From: CAYUYM01 sp964449305
GTDB taxonomy: Bacteria > Bacteroidota > Ignavibacteria > SZUA-365 > CAYQST01
Assembly: GCA_964449305.1 (NCBI GenBank)
Contig: CAYUYM010000029.1
Span: 1 to 23,842, forward strand
DNA: 23,842 bases
Direction of reading: 5' to 3'
The notes below the pieces were generated by a model. It made no database searches. It was given only the letters and a program-made list of their open reading frames with translations, and had not been told where the DNA came from. Numbering within the stretch: position 1 is the stretch's first letter; every line of letters begins with the position of its first letter. A program made the translations under genes and the position numbers. Shown here one piece after another: positions 1-8,000 of this stretch.

Positions 1-93
1 ACCGTGGAATGCCACACGCACCGATTGGTGACGAAAACTGACCGGCGCCTGATGAACGATCTGAATGCTTCATGGCCGGTCATCCCCCAATGA
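1..93 (+). CDS. possible 3' end of an upstream gene (partial)
   Basis: Frame 1 is open from the first base to a TGA at 91-93 and would give about 30 C-terminal residues ending in WPVIPQ. The other two forward frames hit stops early. Roughly 70 % of its third codon positions are G or C, like the real genes here. Its stop overlaps an ATG at 90 (ATGA), a common coupling arrangement, and that ATG is one possible start for the acetyltransferase. I recognise no family. With only 30 codons this could be chance, so confidence is low. Confidence 0.3.
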   Translation, partial: TVECHTHRLVTKTDRRLMNDLNASWPVIPQ

Positions 94-674
94 CGAAGCC
101 GATGTCCAACAACGCTCTTCACCCCCCCACACTCGTACTCACTCAAGGACTTCGTCTCGATCCGGTCCGGATCGCCGACACACCGGAACTGTTCGCTCTC
201 ACCAGGCACAACATCGAGCATCTCCGGTGCTGGCTGTCATGGACCGACCGCATAAACCGGGCGGCCGATACGCGCGAATACATCCGCATGATGCAGCGCT
301 TCGCACGCGAGGGCACGGGGTTCGCCTGTGCGATACGCCAGGAGGGGCGCATCGTCGGGATCATCGACATGCACCATGTTGATCTCGTGAACCGGCATGC
401 GTCCATCGGGTACTGGGTGAGCGCGGACGCGCAGGGGCGGGGGATCATGACCGCGGCCTGCCGGGCCATCGTCCAGTGGGGATTCGAGACACGCGAGCTT
501 CACCGCATCGAGATCCGTGTGGCCGAGGGCAACCACCGCTCGAGCGCGATCCCGACGCGTCTGGGATTCACGACCGAGGGCGTCTGCCGCGAGGTGGAGT
601 GGCTGGGCGGCAGATGGGTCAACCATGAGATCTTCAGCATGCTGCTTGCGGAATGGCGGCATGCCGGCGGGTGA
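90..674 (+). CDS. GNAT family N-acetyltransferase, RimJ/RimL type
   Basis: Predicted cytoplasmic acetyltransferase that would move acetyl from acetyl-CoA to an amino group. RimJ/RimL relatives modify ribosomal-protein N-termini, but the substrate here cannot be read from sequence. The protein covers the whole domain: an N-terminal LRLDPVRIADTPELFAL segment, a central GIIDMHHVD strand, the acetyl-CoA loop AQGRGIMTAAC (motif A, Q-x-x-G-x-G/A type), then HRIEIRVAEGN and a LGFTTEGVCRE segment typical of the family C-terminus. Starts at 72, 90 and 102 are all possible with no clear ribosome site. I chose 90 because it overlaps the stop of an open frame entering from the left. The next gene follows after 47 bases on the same strand. 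Family is secure; start and substrate are not. Confidence 0.85.
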   Translation: MTKPMSNNALHPPTLVLTQGLRLDPVRIADTPELFALTRHNIEHLRCWLSWTDRINRAADTREYIRMMQRFAREGTGFACAIRQEGRIVGIIDMHHVDLVNRHASIGYWVSADAQGRGIMTAACRAIVQWGFETRELHRIEIRVAEGNHRSSAIPTRLGFTTEGVCREVEWLGGRWVNHEIFSMLLAEWRHAGG

Positions 675-721
675 ACCCCGCCCATTTCCATCATCAACCA
701 CACGCGCAGGCAGGATCGGCA

Positions 722-2449
722 ATGAAAACCATCAATGAACAGTACCCGCTGTATGGCGTCCCGCACATCGACACGCTGCAGGACGTCATCCGCACATCGG
801 CCGCAAAATACCCCACGCGCATTGCGGTGCGCGACCTCCGCCCCACTCCCATCCCCTCGCTCACACATCGCACGTTTCTCGACACCATCATCGCCTTCGG
901 CGCCGCACTCCGTGCCGCAGGCGTGCCCGACCGGGCCCACATTGCGGTCATCTCCGAAAACCGCGTCCAGTGGATCCTGTCCTATCTCACGCTCGCATCC
1001 TTCAACATGGTGGCCGTGCCGATCGACCGCAACCTCGACGAAAACGAGATCCTCACCATCATGCATGCGTCCGACGCCGTGGGGGCGATCTTCTCGGAAA
1101 ACTTCCGCGACATGTTCATCGGCTTCCGCCACTCCCTCACGCACCTCCAATGGCTGGTGGACATGGACTCCCCGCGGTCGACCGACGAGGTGCTGTCGAT
1201 GGTGCAGATGGTGCACAGCGGCCCCGCCACGGCCTCCGATGCCATGCCGCGCATCGATCCCGAAGCGATGGCGGCCATCGTGTTCACCTCGGGATCCATG
1301 GGTCGTGCCAAGGGGGTGATGCTCACGCATCGCAACATCGCCTCCAATCTCATGGACATGCTGAAAATGATCGAGATCGTCGCCGATGACCGCTTCATGT
1401 CCGTGCTCCCCATCCATCACACGTACGAATGCACCTGCGGCAACCTCTGTCCGCTGCTGACCGGAGGTTCCGTACACTATGCACGCTCGCTCAAGACCGT
1501 CTCGGAGGACATGGTCACCATCAAGCCCACGGTTCTCCTCGGTGTCCCCCTGTTGTACGAAAAGATGTATCGCCGCATCGAGCAGGCAATCAACGAATCC
1601 AAGGTCACCGCGCTGCTTGTCGGTCCGCTTCAGAGCACCGCCGGCGTGCTGGAGAGCATCGGCATGCAGGACGTCCGCCGCAGGATCTTCCACAAGGTGC
1701 ACGAAAAATTCGGCGGCTGCATCAGGATCCTCATCGTCGGCGGGGCGGCGCCCGATCCCGCCGTCGCACGCGGATTCCGTGCCCTGGGCTTTCAGTTTGT
1801 GCAGGGCTACGGCCTCACCGAAACGAGCCCCATCCTTGCGCTCAACCGGCTGCGGAATTTCAAGGACGATGCTGCGGGCATCCCGCTGCCCGGCCTCGAG
1901 ATCCGCATCGACGCACCCGACGAGGACGGGGGAGGGGAGATCGTGGTCCGGGGGCCCTCAGTGATGAAGGGGTACTACAAGAACGATGCGGCCACAGCCG
2001 CCGTGCTGCACGATGGCTGGTTCTCCACCGGGGACTTCGGCTCGTTCGATGCGGACGGCTTCCTCCACATCAACGGGCGGAAGAAGAACGTCATCATCTC
2101 CCGCACGGGGAAGAACGTGTTTCCCGAGGAGCTGGAGGACGTCATCAACAAGAGTCCCTACGTCCTCGAATCCGTGGTCTACGGAAAGCGGCTTCCCACG
2201 GGTGATGAGGAAATCGCGGCGATCATCGTGCCAAAGGCGGAGGAGTTCATCCAGTATGAAAAGAAGCACCGCGTGGAACTCACCCAGGAACTGATCCAGA
2301 AGGTGCTCGAGGACGAGATCCGCGCCATCAACAGGCGACTCCCCGTGTACAAGAACATCCGCTCCGTCGAGATTCGGGAGCAGGAATTTCTGAAGACGAC
2401 CACGCAGAAGATCAAGCGCTATCTTGCCAAATCCCAGGACGCCAACTGA
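722..2449 (+). CDS. AMP-forming acyl-CoA synthetase (long-chain fatty acid-CoA ligase type)
   Basis: ANL-superfamily ligase that activates a carboxylic acid with ATP to an acyl-adenylate and passes it to CoA; long-chain fatty acids are the likeliest substrate. In the 575-residue protein the ATP loop reads TSGSMGRAKGV (189-199; usual form TSGTTGxPKGV). GYGLTETSP begins at 362, the STGD aspartate is D438, and the hinge region FLHINGRKKNVIIS is followed by GKNVFPEELE. The C-terminal catalytic lysine is K563 in TTTQKIKRY. Start 722 (MKTINEQYPLYG) gives the usual N-terminus. An in-frame start at 653 would overlap the acetyltransferase gene and add unrelated residues. The S, M and A substitutions in the ATP loop are conservative and all main motifs are intact, so I expect activity. 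Chain-length specificity is unknown. Confidence 0.9.
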   Translation: MKTINEQYPLYGVPHIDTLQDVIRTSAAKYPTRIAVRDLRPTPIPSLTHRTFLDTIIAFGAALRAAGVPDRAHIAVISENRVQWILSYLTLASFNMVAVPIDRNLDENEILTIMHASDAVGAIFSENFRDMFIGFRHSLTHLQWLVDMDSPRSTDEVLSMVQMVHSGPATASDAMPRIDPEAMAAIVFTSGSMGRAKGVMLTHRNIASNLMDMLKMIEIVADDRFMSVLPIHHTYECTCGNLCPLLTGGSVHYARSLKTVSEDMVTIKPTVLLGVPLLYEKMYRRIEQAINESKVTALLVGPLQSTAGVLESIGMQDVRRRIFHKVHEKFGGCIRILIVGGAAPDPAVARGFRALGFQFVQGYGLTETSPILALNRLRNFKDDAAGIPLPGLEIRIDAPDEDGGGEIVVRGPSVMKGYYKNDAATAAVLHDGWFSTGDFGSFDADGFLHINGRKKNVIISRTGKNVFPEELEDVINKSPYVLESVVYGKRLPTGDEEIAAIIVPKAEEFIQYEKKHRVELTQELIQKVLEDEIRAINRRLPVYKNIRSVEIREQEFLKTTTQKIKRYLAKSQDAN

Positions 2450-2515
2450 GCGGCGTCGCCGTGTGTGCGGCAGCGCGCCGGGCGCCATTGCATCATCCAC
2501 CAGTGCGAGGTCATC

Positions 2516-3193
2516 ATGAAACAGACAGACGTTCGCGGACACTCGGATGCCGGGCCACGTCCTGCAGCGGCGCAGGGCAGCCAATCCGCCAGGCAGGCGT
2601 TCAGCACCGCATACTTCATCGTGGTGGTCGCGGTGGCCGGCGCTGTGTGGGGCTGTTCCGGCGGGGGAGGTGCGTCGCTCTCGGCACGACAGCAGGCGGT
2701 TCAGCGGGCGAAGGATGCCGTGGGTGCGCTGGCATCGATGCTGCAGGCGGAGCTGTCGGCGGCGATGAAGGAGAACGGCGCGCCGGGGGCGGTGGAGTAC
2801 TGTGCTGCGAACGCCCAGCGGCTGTCGAAGCGTGTCGCCGACGAACGTGCCCTGTCCATACGGCGCGTGAGCCTGAAGTGGCGCAATCCTGCCGATGCAC
2901 CGGACGATTTCGAGCGCGATGTGCTTGATCGCTTCCAGCGCGAGCAGGACGCGGGCGCGCTGTCACCCGATGCCATCTACACCGATGTGCGCACGCGCAA
3001 CGGCCGACAGGTGCTTGTCCTCCTCAAGCCTATCCGCATCGCATCGCCCTGCCTCCAGTGCCATGGCACCGACCAGACCGTGGATCCGAACGCCCTGCGC
3101 ATCATCCATGACCGGTACCCCGACGACAGGGCCACCGGCTACCGGACGGGCGACCTGCGCGGCGCATTCAGTGTGGCGGTGGACTTGGAGTGA
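2516..3193 (+). CDS. DUF3365/Tll0287-like c-type haem lipoprotein
   Basis: Likely exported haem protein. The 225-residue product has a hydrophilic N-terminus, a hydrophobic stretch (FSTAYFIVVVAVAGAVW) and then GCSGGGG, which looks like a lipobox with an unusual Trp at -2. The mature part resembles DUF3365/Tll0287-type periplasmic sensor domains: a helix with EYCAANAQRLS, then SLKWRNPADAPDDFE, then the single haem motif CLQCHG (C179, C182, H183), ending GDLRGAFSVAVDLE. Members of this family bind haem c and are often the sensory part of redox or gas-sensing proteins; here the domain stands alone. Start 2516 has GAGG at 2507-2510; an upstream in-frame ATG at 2465 gives a poorer N-terminus. It lies 66 bases after the acyl-CoA synthetase and converges with the next, minus-strand gene. 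Haem attachment would need a cytochrome c maturation system, which is not visible here. Confidence 0.72.
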   Translation: MKQTDVRGHSDAGPRPAAAQGSQSARQAFSTAYFIVVVAVAGAVWGCSGGGGASLSARQQAVQRAKDAVGALASMLQAELSAAMKENGAPGAVEYCAANAQRLSKRVADERALSIRRVSLKWRNPADAPDDFERDVLDRFQREQDAGALSPDAIYTDVRTRNGRQVLVLLKPIRIASPCLQCHGTDQTVDPNALRIIHDRYPDDRATGYRTGDLRGAFSVAVDLE

Positions 3194-3347
3194 CAGTGAG
3201 GGAAGGAGTGAGTCGGGACTGGCAGCCGCGGCGTTGGTGAGACGACAGGTGGTCTGTGGTCTGAATCAGCACACCACTCCCGATGGATGCCGATGACTGT
3301 GGGGCGTGCGGGCTGCGCGTCTGCGGGGTGGTGGAGCTGTCGCGAAA
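3194..3347. other. convergent intergenic region, no gene seen
   Basis: About 150 bases between two convergent genes. I find no open frame with family resemblance and no hairpin followed by a T run on either strand. GTGGT/ACCAC segments near 3248-3273 could pair only imperfectly. How transcription from the two sides is separated is not visible. Confidence 0.4.
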
Positions 3348-4043
3348 TCAGAAGTCGAAGGAGAAGAGGACCGCGGAATGGAACTCGATGCTGCCCCATT
3401 CCCCGAATCCCTTCATCACACGGAAGAAGCCGTTGATGCTGCCATGGTCGTACTTGAGCAGACGCCAGATGAACTGGCCGCTGACGGTGGGGAACGTGAC
3501 GGGCTGCATGAGCCCGGTCACCTTGCCCTCCACATCGGACTGGGAATAGATGTGCTGGAAGCCGCCACCCACGCCGATCTGCGCGTTCTCGTGCACGTCC
3601 CACGCGATGATGGCCTGGACGCCCCAGGCCCACAGCGTTTCAATGGATTCGACGGGGGTGGTGTCATCGGGATAGTGCACCTCCTCACGCTTCGCCAGAT
3701 GGCGGGACACCATGCGCTGGTAGTAGACCTCCACACCGCCGAGCAGGGGCCGCCAGAGGGTGTCGATCTGGACGAGTCCCTGCGCAGCCATGATGACGCC
3801 CCCCCAACTCGTCTTCACTGTGTTCTCGAACATGTCCTGAAGCTGTTCCGAGGGTTCGGACATCCCGTTGTAGCCACCATAGAGGAGGATGTACCAGGGG
3901 ATCTTTGTGTCGTTGGTGCGCTTGAGTTTCAGGCGGGCCTGGGCTCCGGCATCCTGCACGGAAAGAAGCAGCAGGATGCACCCCAGGAGGGCTGTGAAGA
4001 GGACACGTCGATGGGGCGTGCGGGACATGCGATGCAAGTTCAT
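3348..4043 (-). CDS. exported protein, probable small outer-membrane beta-barrel
   Basis: I do not recognise a named family. The 231-residue protein starts with a basic N-region and a hydrophobic core (VLFTALLGCILLLLSV) ending in DAGAQA, a good signal peptidase I site. An LLGC inside the core resembles a lipobox but is followed by more hydrophobic residues, so a lipoprotein is less likely. The mature part alternates aromatic and polar residues, is rich in Gly (WYILLYGGYNG, AQIGVGGGFQHIY, GSINGFFRVMKGFGEWGS) and ends HSAVLFSFDF. A terminal Phe is typical of outer-membrane barrels, and the size would suit an 8- or 10-stranded barrel. Its ATG overlaps the stop of the upstream hydrolase (ATGA), so the two are probably co-translated; this also fixes the start. 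Function unknown. Confidence 0.7.
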   Translation of the reverse strand: MNLHRMSRTPHRRVLFTALLGCILLLLSVQDAGAQARLKLKRTNDTKIPWYILLYGGYNGMSEPSEQLQDMFENTVKTSWGGVIMAAQGLVQIDTLWRPLLGGVEVYYQRMVSRHLAKREEVHYPDDTTPVESIETLWAWGVQAIIAWDVHENAQIGVGGGFQHIYSQSDVEGKVTGLMQPVTFPTVSGQFIWRLLKYDHGSINGFFRVMKGFGEWGSIEFHSAVLFSFDF

Positions 4044-4819
4044 GTGATGCGGGAGAGAAAGGTGGCGATGGCAGAGGTGAGTGCGTCGGGCTGCTCAAGC
4101 GACGGAAGGTGTCCGCAGCCATCGAGCGTGACGAGCCCGGCGCCGGGGATGGTCCGGTGCATGACGGCCGCCTCCGACGGCGGCGTCAGGACGTCGTCGG
4201 AGCCGACGATGATGCAGGTGGGCGCGGTGATGGACGTCAGGATCGGTGTGGAGTCCGGCCGGGCCGCCATGGCCTCGGACATGAAGGCGGCCGCCTCGGG
4301 GACGACGCGGCGCATCATGGCCGTGGCGATGGCCGGGAGCTCCGGTGTGCGTGCGAGTGAGGACGGACTGAAGAACTTCGGGACCATCATCTTGATGATC
4401 GGATCCAGACCGCGCTCGCGCACGGCAGCGGCGGTGGCGTGGCGGGAGGCGCGGACCTCGGGCGCATCCGCCCCGGCGCGCGTGTCGATGAGCAGCAGAC
4501 CGTGCAGCAGGCCGGGATGCCGCCGGGCGACGGCAAGGCTGATGTACCCGCCGAGGGAGCAGCCGGCGATCACCGCTCTGTCGATGCCCTCCGAATGCAG
4601 CAGCGCGGTGATGGCGTCTGCGGCATCATCGATGCTGTTGAGGAAGCGGTCGCTGGGATTGCCGCCAAAGCCCGGGAGATCGATGGTGATGACGCGGGCG
4701 CTGTCCCGAAGGCCGGCGACCTGCGCCTCCCACATCGACGAGTCGAGGGGGAAGGCGTGTACAAACACGATCGCCGTGCCCCGTCCCTGTGCCGTCCAAC
4801 TGATGTCGTTCTTTGCCAT
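4040..4819 (-). CDS. alpha/beta-fold hydrolase
   Basis: Predicted soluble 259-residue hydrolase of the carboxylesterase/haloperoxidase-like group. Seen: oxyanion segment VFVHAFPLDSSMW (HG-type motif, here H21-A22), strand ITIDLPGFGGN, nucleophile elbow GCSLGG with S88, the acid strand IIVGSDDVLTP, and the catalytic His in GCGHLPSLEQP near the C-terminus. The full Ser-Asp-His triad is therefore present. Substrate is not deducible; 3-oxoadipate enol-lactonase-like and esterase-like enzymes share this layout. Start 4819 has AGGCGAG five bases upstream on the minus strand. The frame stays open much further upstream, but that stretch is antisense to the next gene. It forms a two-gene unit with the exported protein downstream and is transcribed divergently from the IOR-like gene. 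Confidence 0.88.
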   Translation of the reverse strand: MAKNDISWTAQGRGTAIVFVHAFPLDSSMWEAQVAGLRDSARVITIDLPGFGGNPSDRFLNSIDDAADAITALLHSEGIDRAVIAGCSLGGYISLAVARRHPGLLHGLLLIDTRAGADAPEVRASRHATAAAVRERGLDPIIKMMVPKFFSPSSLARTPELPAIATAMMRRVVPEAAAFMSEAMAARPDSTPILTSITAPTCIIVGSDDVLTPPSEAAVMHRTIPGAGLVTLDGCGHLPSLEQPDALTSAIATFLSRIT

Positions 4820-4851
4820 GCTCGCCTGTGATTCGATTGAATAACCAGCAC

Positions 4852-4859
4852 CAAATATA
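4852..4859 (-). promoter_or_regulatory. possible -7/-10 element (TATATTTG) for the hydrolase gene
   Basis: On the minus strand the sequence reads TATATTTG, matching the Bacteroidota-type TAnnTTTG element and lying in an AT-rich island about 33 bases before the hydrolase ATG. I found no convincing -33 TTG box upstream. The call rests on this element and the local base composition only. Confidence 0.3.
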
Positions 4860-5008
4860 CACAATCCCGCGTCCGGAGCGATGCAGAATTCCGCCCACGG
4901 GCCATGACAGGCGCTGCGCGTTGCATGATCCGCGCCATTCCAGTAACTTGATTCCCTTCCCGAAACGCCTCCACGATTCGGGTGCGAGTCCCACAACACA
5001 GGAACCCC

Positions 5009-7423
5009 ATGCCGGAACGGTCCATCCTTGAACGTGAGATCGGCCTCGTCGACGAGGTGGCATCCTACGACCTTGCGCTCGAGGCGCGCACGCCCTCCTA
5101 TTGCGCCGGCTGCCCGCATCGCGGCACATCCAGCGTGATCATGGAGCTCCGTCGCCGGTTCCGGGACGCGGACTACATGCAGCGCGTGCACCGGCGCGGC
5201 ACCATCGACATCGTCGCCAACGGGGGCATCGGCTGCTACTCGCTCAACTTCCTGCCACCGTTCCGCGACATGCACAACATGCCGGCCATGGGCCTGAGCG
5301 GCGCCGCCGGCCTCGGCGCGCAGGCATTCTCGACAAACAAGCACTATGTGCTCTGCGGTGATTCCACCTTCTTCCACTCCGAGATCACCACGCTTTCCAA
5401 CGCGATCAAGTGCAGCCAGGACATCCTCTACATCATCCTCGACAACAAGAACACCGCGATGACGGGGCACCAGGGCACGCCCGCCTCGGCCTACGATGTG
5501 ATGGGGTACAAGACCATCCAGCAGGACATCGAGTCCGTGGTCCGCGGTCTGGATGCACGCGGCGGGCTGTTCATCCGACGGACCGACCCGTCGCAGCGCG
5601 ATGCCTACATGCTGCTGCTGGAGCAGGCCTTCCTCATGGATGGGGTGCGGGTGATCATCGCCGACAGGGAATGCGGCATCACCTTTCACAAGAAGAAGCG
5701 GGCCGCGGTCAATGCCCGCATGCGCAGCTTCGGCTTCCTCCGCCGTGAGACGCACATCAACATCACGCCGGCTGTGTGCGAGAACTGCCGCGAGTGCACG
5801 AAGGCCACCGCCTGCCCCGGGCTCACCATCGAGGATTCGCCGCATGGCGAGAAGATCGGCATCGACATGAGTCTGTGCGTCTACGACAAGTACTGCACAC
5901 GCATCAAGGCCTGCCCCAGCTTCGAGCAGGTGATCATCACGCGCCGGCGGCCGCCGGTGGAGCATGCCGGCGCCGACACCCTCTGGACAGGTGACCTGCC
6001 CGATCCCGCGGTGCCGGGCATCGGCACAGGGAGTGCCCCGGGTGTGTTCAGCGTGTTCATCCCAGGTGTCGGCGGCATGGGGCTGGGCTTCGTGGCGCGC
6101 CTGCTTACCGAGGCCGGTGCACGCGAGGGCTACCGCGTCAATTACTACCACCAGAAGGGGCTTGCCCAGCGCAACGGCGCCGTGGTGTCGCATGTCCTGT
6201 TCTCCACCGGCGATGTCAACGTGTCCCAGCGCATCCCCGACGGCAAGGCCGACGTGGTGCTCGGGCTGGATTATCTGGAGACGGTCCGCGGTCTTGCCGT
6301 GGCCTCGCGGTCACGCACGGCCATCGTCTGCAACACGGCACGCACACCGACCATCAAAATGCTCATCGGTGAGGACGACTTCCCGCGGCATCTCGAGGAA
6401 CGCATGCTGGCTGTGTCGCGCGAGGAGGCCTTCTTCGCGTCGGATTTCTTCGCGCTCTCGGAGGAGTATTTCGGCAACCGGCTCCACGCGAACATGATGA
6501 TGCTCGGGACGGCATGGCAGATGGGGCTGCTGCCGCTGCGCGCCGCGACGATCGAACAGGTGGTTGCCGCGACGGTGAGGAAGGCGGATCGGGAGAAGAA
6601 CCTCCGTGCCTTCCGCATCGGGCGCCGGCTCGCCGTGCAGCCGGACCTTTCCGCCATCGACGACGCCCCTCCGGCGCCCGCGGTGCATCTCGACGGACTG
6701 CTGCGCCTCGCCGGGTTCTCCGGCTCCACCGCCGCCGCGGTGCGCAATGCCGTGACGGGCCATTTCCAGACGCTGCGCACCTGCGACGATGCCCTGCTGC
6801 GGGATTTCGCCCGACGCTACGTGGACCTCGTGCTCCACGAGAACCAGGCCGCGGCCGGGCGCTGGGCCGTGCTCGTGGAGGACGTGCATCGGCGCGAGGC
6901 GGCCATGGCCGCGGGGACGGACCAGGCGTGCACGCGTGCCGTGGTGTGGAACCTCTACAAAGTGACCGCCATCAAGGATGAAGTGTGGGTGGCGCACCTG
7001 CTCACATCACGCGAGAAGCTCGAGGCCGACATGCGCCGCTACAACGTGGATCCCGCCCGGGGCGATCGCATCCGATACCTGCACATCAACCGGCCGCATT
7101 TCACCATCCTCGGAATGCACCTGGAGTGGGACATGAAGACGCGCAACTGGATGCTCGCCGTCATGAAGCGCCTGAAGCCCCTCCGCCGTCTGCTGCCCGG
7201 CTGGCACCGCCGTGAGAAGGCCTTCCGCGACTGGTATCGCGACGAGGTGGTCGCCGCCTTCGTGGACGGGCGCATCACCGACCATGCCACCGCGGTGGAG
7301 GCGCTTGAGCTGCCCGCCGCCTGCACAGGCTACCGCGATGTGGTGTATCCGAAACACGAGGCGGCCATGGCCCGGTGGGAGGTGTTGATGCGCCACGCAC
7401 GCGAAGCACAGGCGCGGGCGTGA
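5009..7423 (+). CDS. indolepyruvate:ferredoxin oxidoreductase-like protein lacking the pyrimidine-binding domain
   Basis: Resembles the C-terminal two thirds of the fused IorA-IorB proteins (about 1150 residues) that oxidise aryl-pyruvates to aryl-acetyl-CoA with ferredoxin. Domains in the 804-residue product: TPP-binding domain opening with YCAGCPHR (C32, C35) and carrying GDSTFFHS (G117-D118) and ILDNKNTAMTG; seven cysteines (C257, C260, C263, C269, C290, C296, C302) in the spacing of the fused family's iron-sulfur segment; a gamma (IorB) domain with GVGGMG near 353 and GLAQRNGAV; and a C-terminal region like DUF6537. The family's N-terminal pyrimidine-binding domain (about 350-400 residues) is absent. 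An in-frame TGA at 4949 blocks extension, and no such domain lies elsewhere in the window. Start 5009 has AGGA five bases upstream; a GTG at 4982 is the alternative. It may pair with a separate subunit or have changed function. Confidence 0.82.
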   Translation: MPERSILEREIGLVDEVASYDLALEARTPSYCAGCPHRGTSSVIMELRRRFRDADYMQRVHRRGTIDIVANGGIGCYSLNFLPPFRDMHNMPAMGLSGAAGLGAQAFSTNKHYVLCGDSTFFHSEITTLSNAIKCSQDILYIILDNKNTAMTGHQGTPASAYDVMGYKTIQQDIESVVRGLDARGGLFIRRTDPSQRDAYMLLLEQAFLMDGVRVIIADRECGITFHKKKRAAVNARMRSFGFLRRETHINITPAVCENCRECTKATACPGLTIEDSPHGEKIGIDMSLCVYDKYCTRIKACPSFEQVIITRRRPPVEHAGADTLWTGDLPDPAVPGIGTGSAPGVFSVFIPGVGGMGLGFVARLLTEAGAREGYRVNYYHQKGLAQRNGAVVSHVLFSTGDVNVSQRIPDGKADVVLGLDYLETVRGLAVASRSRTAIVCNTARTPTIKMLIGEDDFPRHLEERMLAVSREEAFFASDFFALSEEYFGNRLHANMMMLGTAWQMGLLPLRAATIEQVVAATVRKADREKNLRAFRIGRRLAVQPDLSAIDDAPPAPAVHLDGLLRLAGFSGSTAAAVRNAVTGHFQTLRTCDDALLRDFARRYVDLVLHENQAAAGRWAVLVEDVHRREAAMAAGTDQACTRAVVWNLYKVTAIKDEVWVAHLLTSREKLEADMRRYNVDPARGDRIRYLHINRPHFTILGMHLEWDMKTRNWMLAVMKRLKPLRRLLPGWHRREKAFRDWYRDEVVAAFVDGRITDHATAVEALELPAACTGYRDVVYPKHEAAMARWEVLMRHAREAQARA

Positions 7424-7502
7424 CGGCCTGCCACACAACGTTCCGCCAGGTGACATCACCGGCACCATTCGACATCGCACATTCACCAGCATGCATGGAA
7501 CC

Positions 7503-7985
7503 ATGAACCTTTTCACCATCCCCATCCAGAAACCCGAGGACATGAACTTCATCCTCGGACACGCGCATTTCATCAAGACCGTGGAGGATGTCCATGAGGC
7601 CATCGTCCAGACCGCCCCGCACATGCTGTTTGGCGTTGCATTCTGCGAGGCCTCAGGGCCGGCACTGGTCCGCTCCTCGGGCAACGATGATGAGCTGACC
7701 ACCCTCGCACGCGACAACGCCCTGGCGCTGTCGGCCGGGCACACCTTCATCATCATGATGCGCGACGGCTTCCCGATCAACATCCTCAACACGATCAAGG
7801 CCGTCCCCGAGGTGTGCCGCATCCATTGTGCCACGGCGAATCCCACCGAGGTGGTGATCGCGGAGACGGAGCAGGGGCGGGGCATCCTGGGTGTGATCGA
7901 CGGCATCGCCTCGAAGGGTGTGGAGCAGGCGGACGACATCGCCGCCCGGAAGTCCTTTCTCCGTGCCATCGGATACAAGCTCTAG
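7503..7985 (+). CDS. adenosine-specific kinase family protein (DUF355)
   Basis: Matches the small Adenosine_kin family (PF04008) almost end to end. Recognisable blocks are ILGHAHFIKTVEDVHEAI, FGVAFCEASGPALVR, SGNDDELTTLA, LSAGHTFIIMMRDGFPINILN, KAVPEVCRIHCATANP and ETEQGRGILGVIDG. The family name comes from an archaeal member described as an adenosine-specific kinase; its physiological role in bacteria is poorly defined, so the activity is by family only. The 160-residue length is normal. Start 7503 (MNLFTIPIQKPED) and an in-frame ATG at 7491 are both possible, with no strong ribosome site. It follows the IOR-like gene by 79 bases and precedes the ABC transporter by 15, suggesting one transcript. 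Confidence 0.88.
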   Translation: MNLFTIPIQKPEDMNFILGHAHFIKTVEDVHEAIVQTAPHMLFGVAFCEASGPALVRSSGNDDELTTLARDNALALSAGHTFIIMMRDGFPINILNTIKAVPEVCRIHCATANPTEVVIAETEQGRGILGVIDGIASKGVEQADDIAARKSFLRAIGYKL

Positions 7986-8000
7986 GAACGACGCGCCCGC

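Noticed and set aside
10..82. GACCGGC/GCCGGTC pairing near the left edge
   Set aside because: The loop is about 27 bases with no T run; likely chance in GC-rich DNA.
4820..6193. Upstream extension of the hydrolase frame on the minus strand
   Set aside because: It is antisense to the IOR-like gene. The hydrolase domain and a ribosome site fit the start at 4819.
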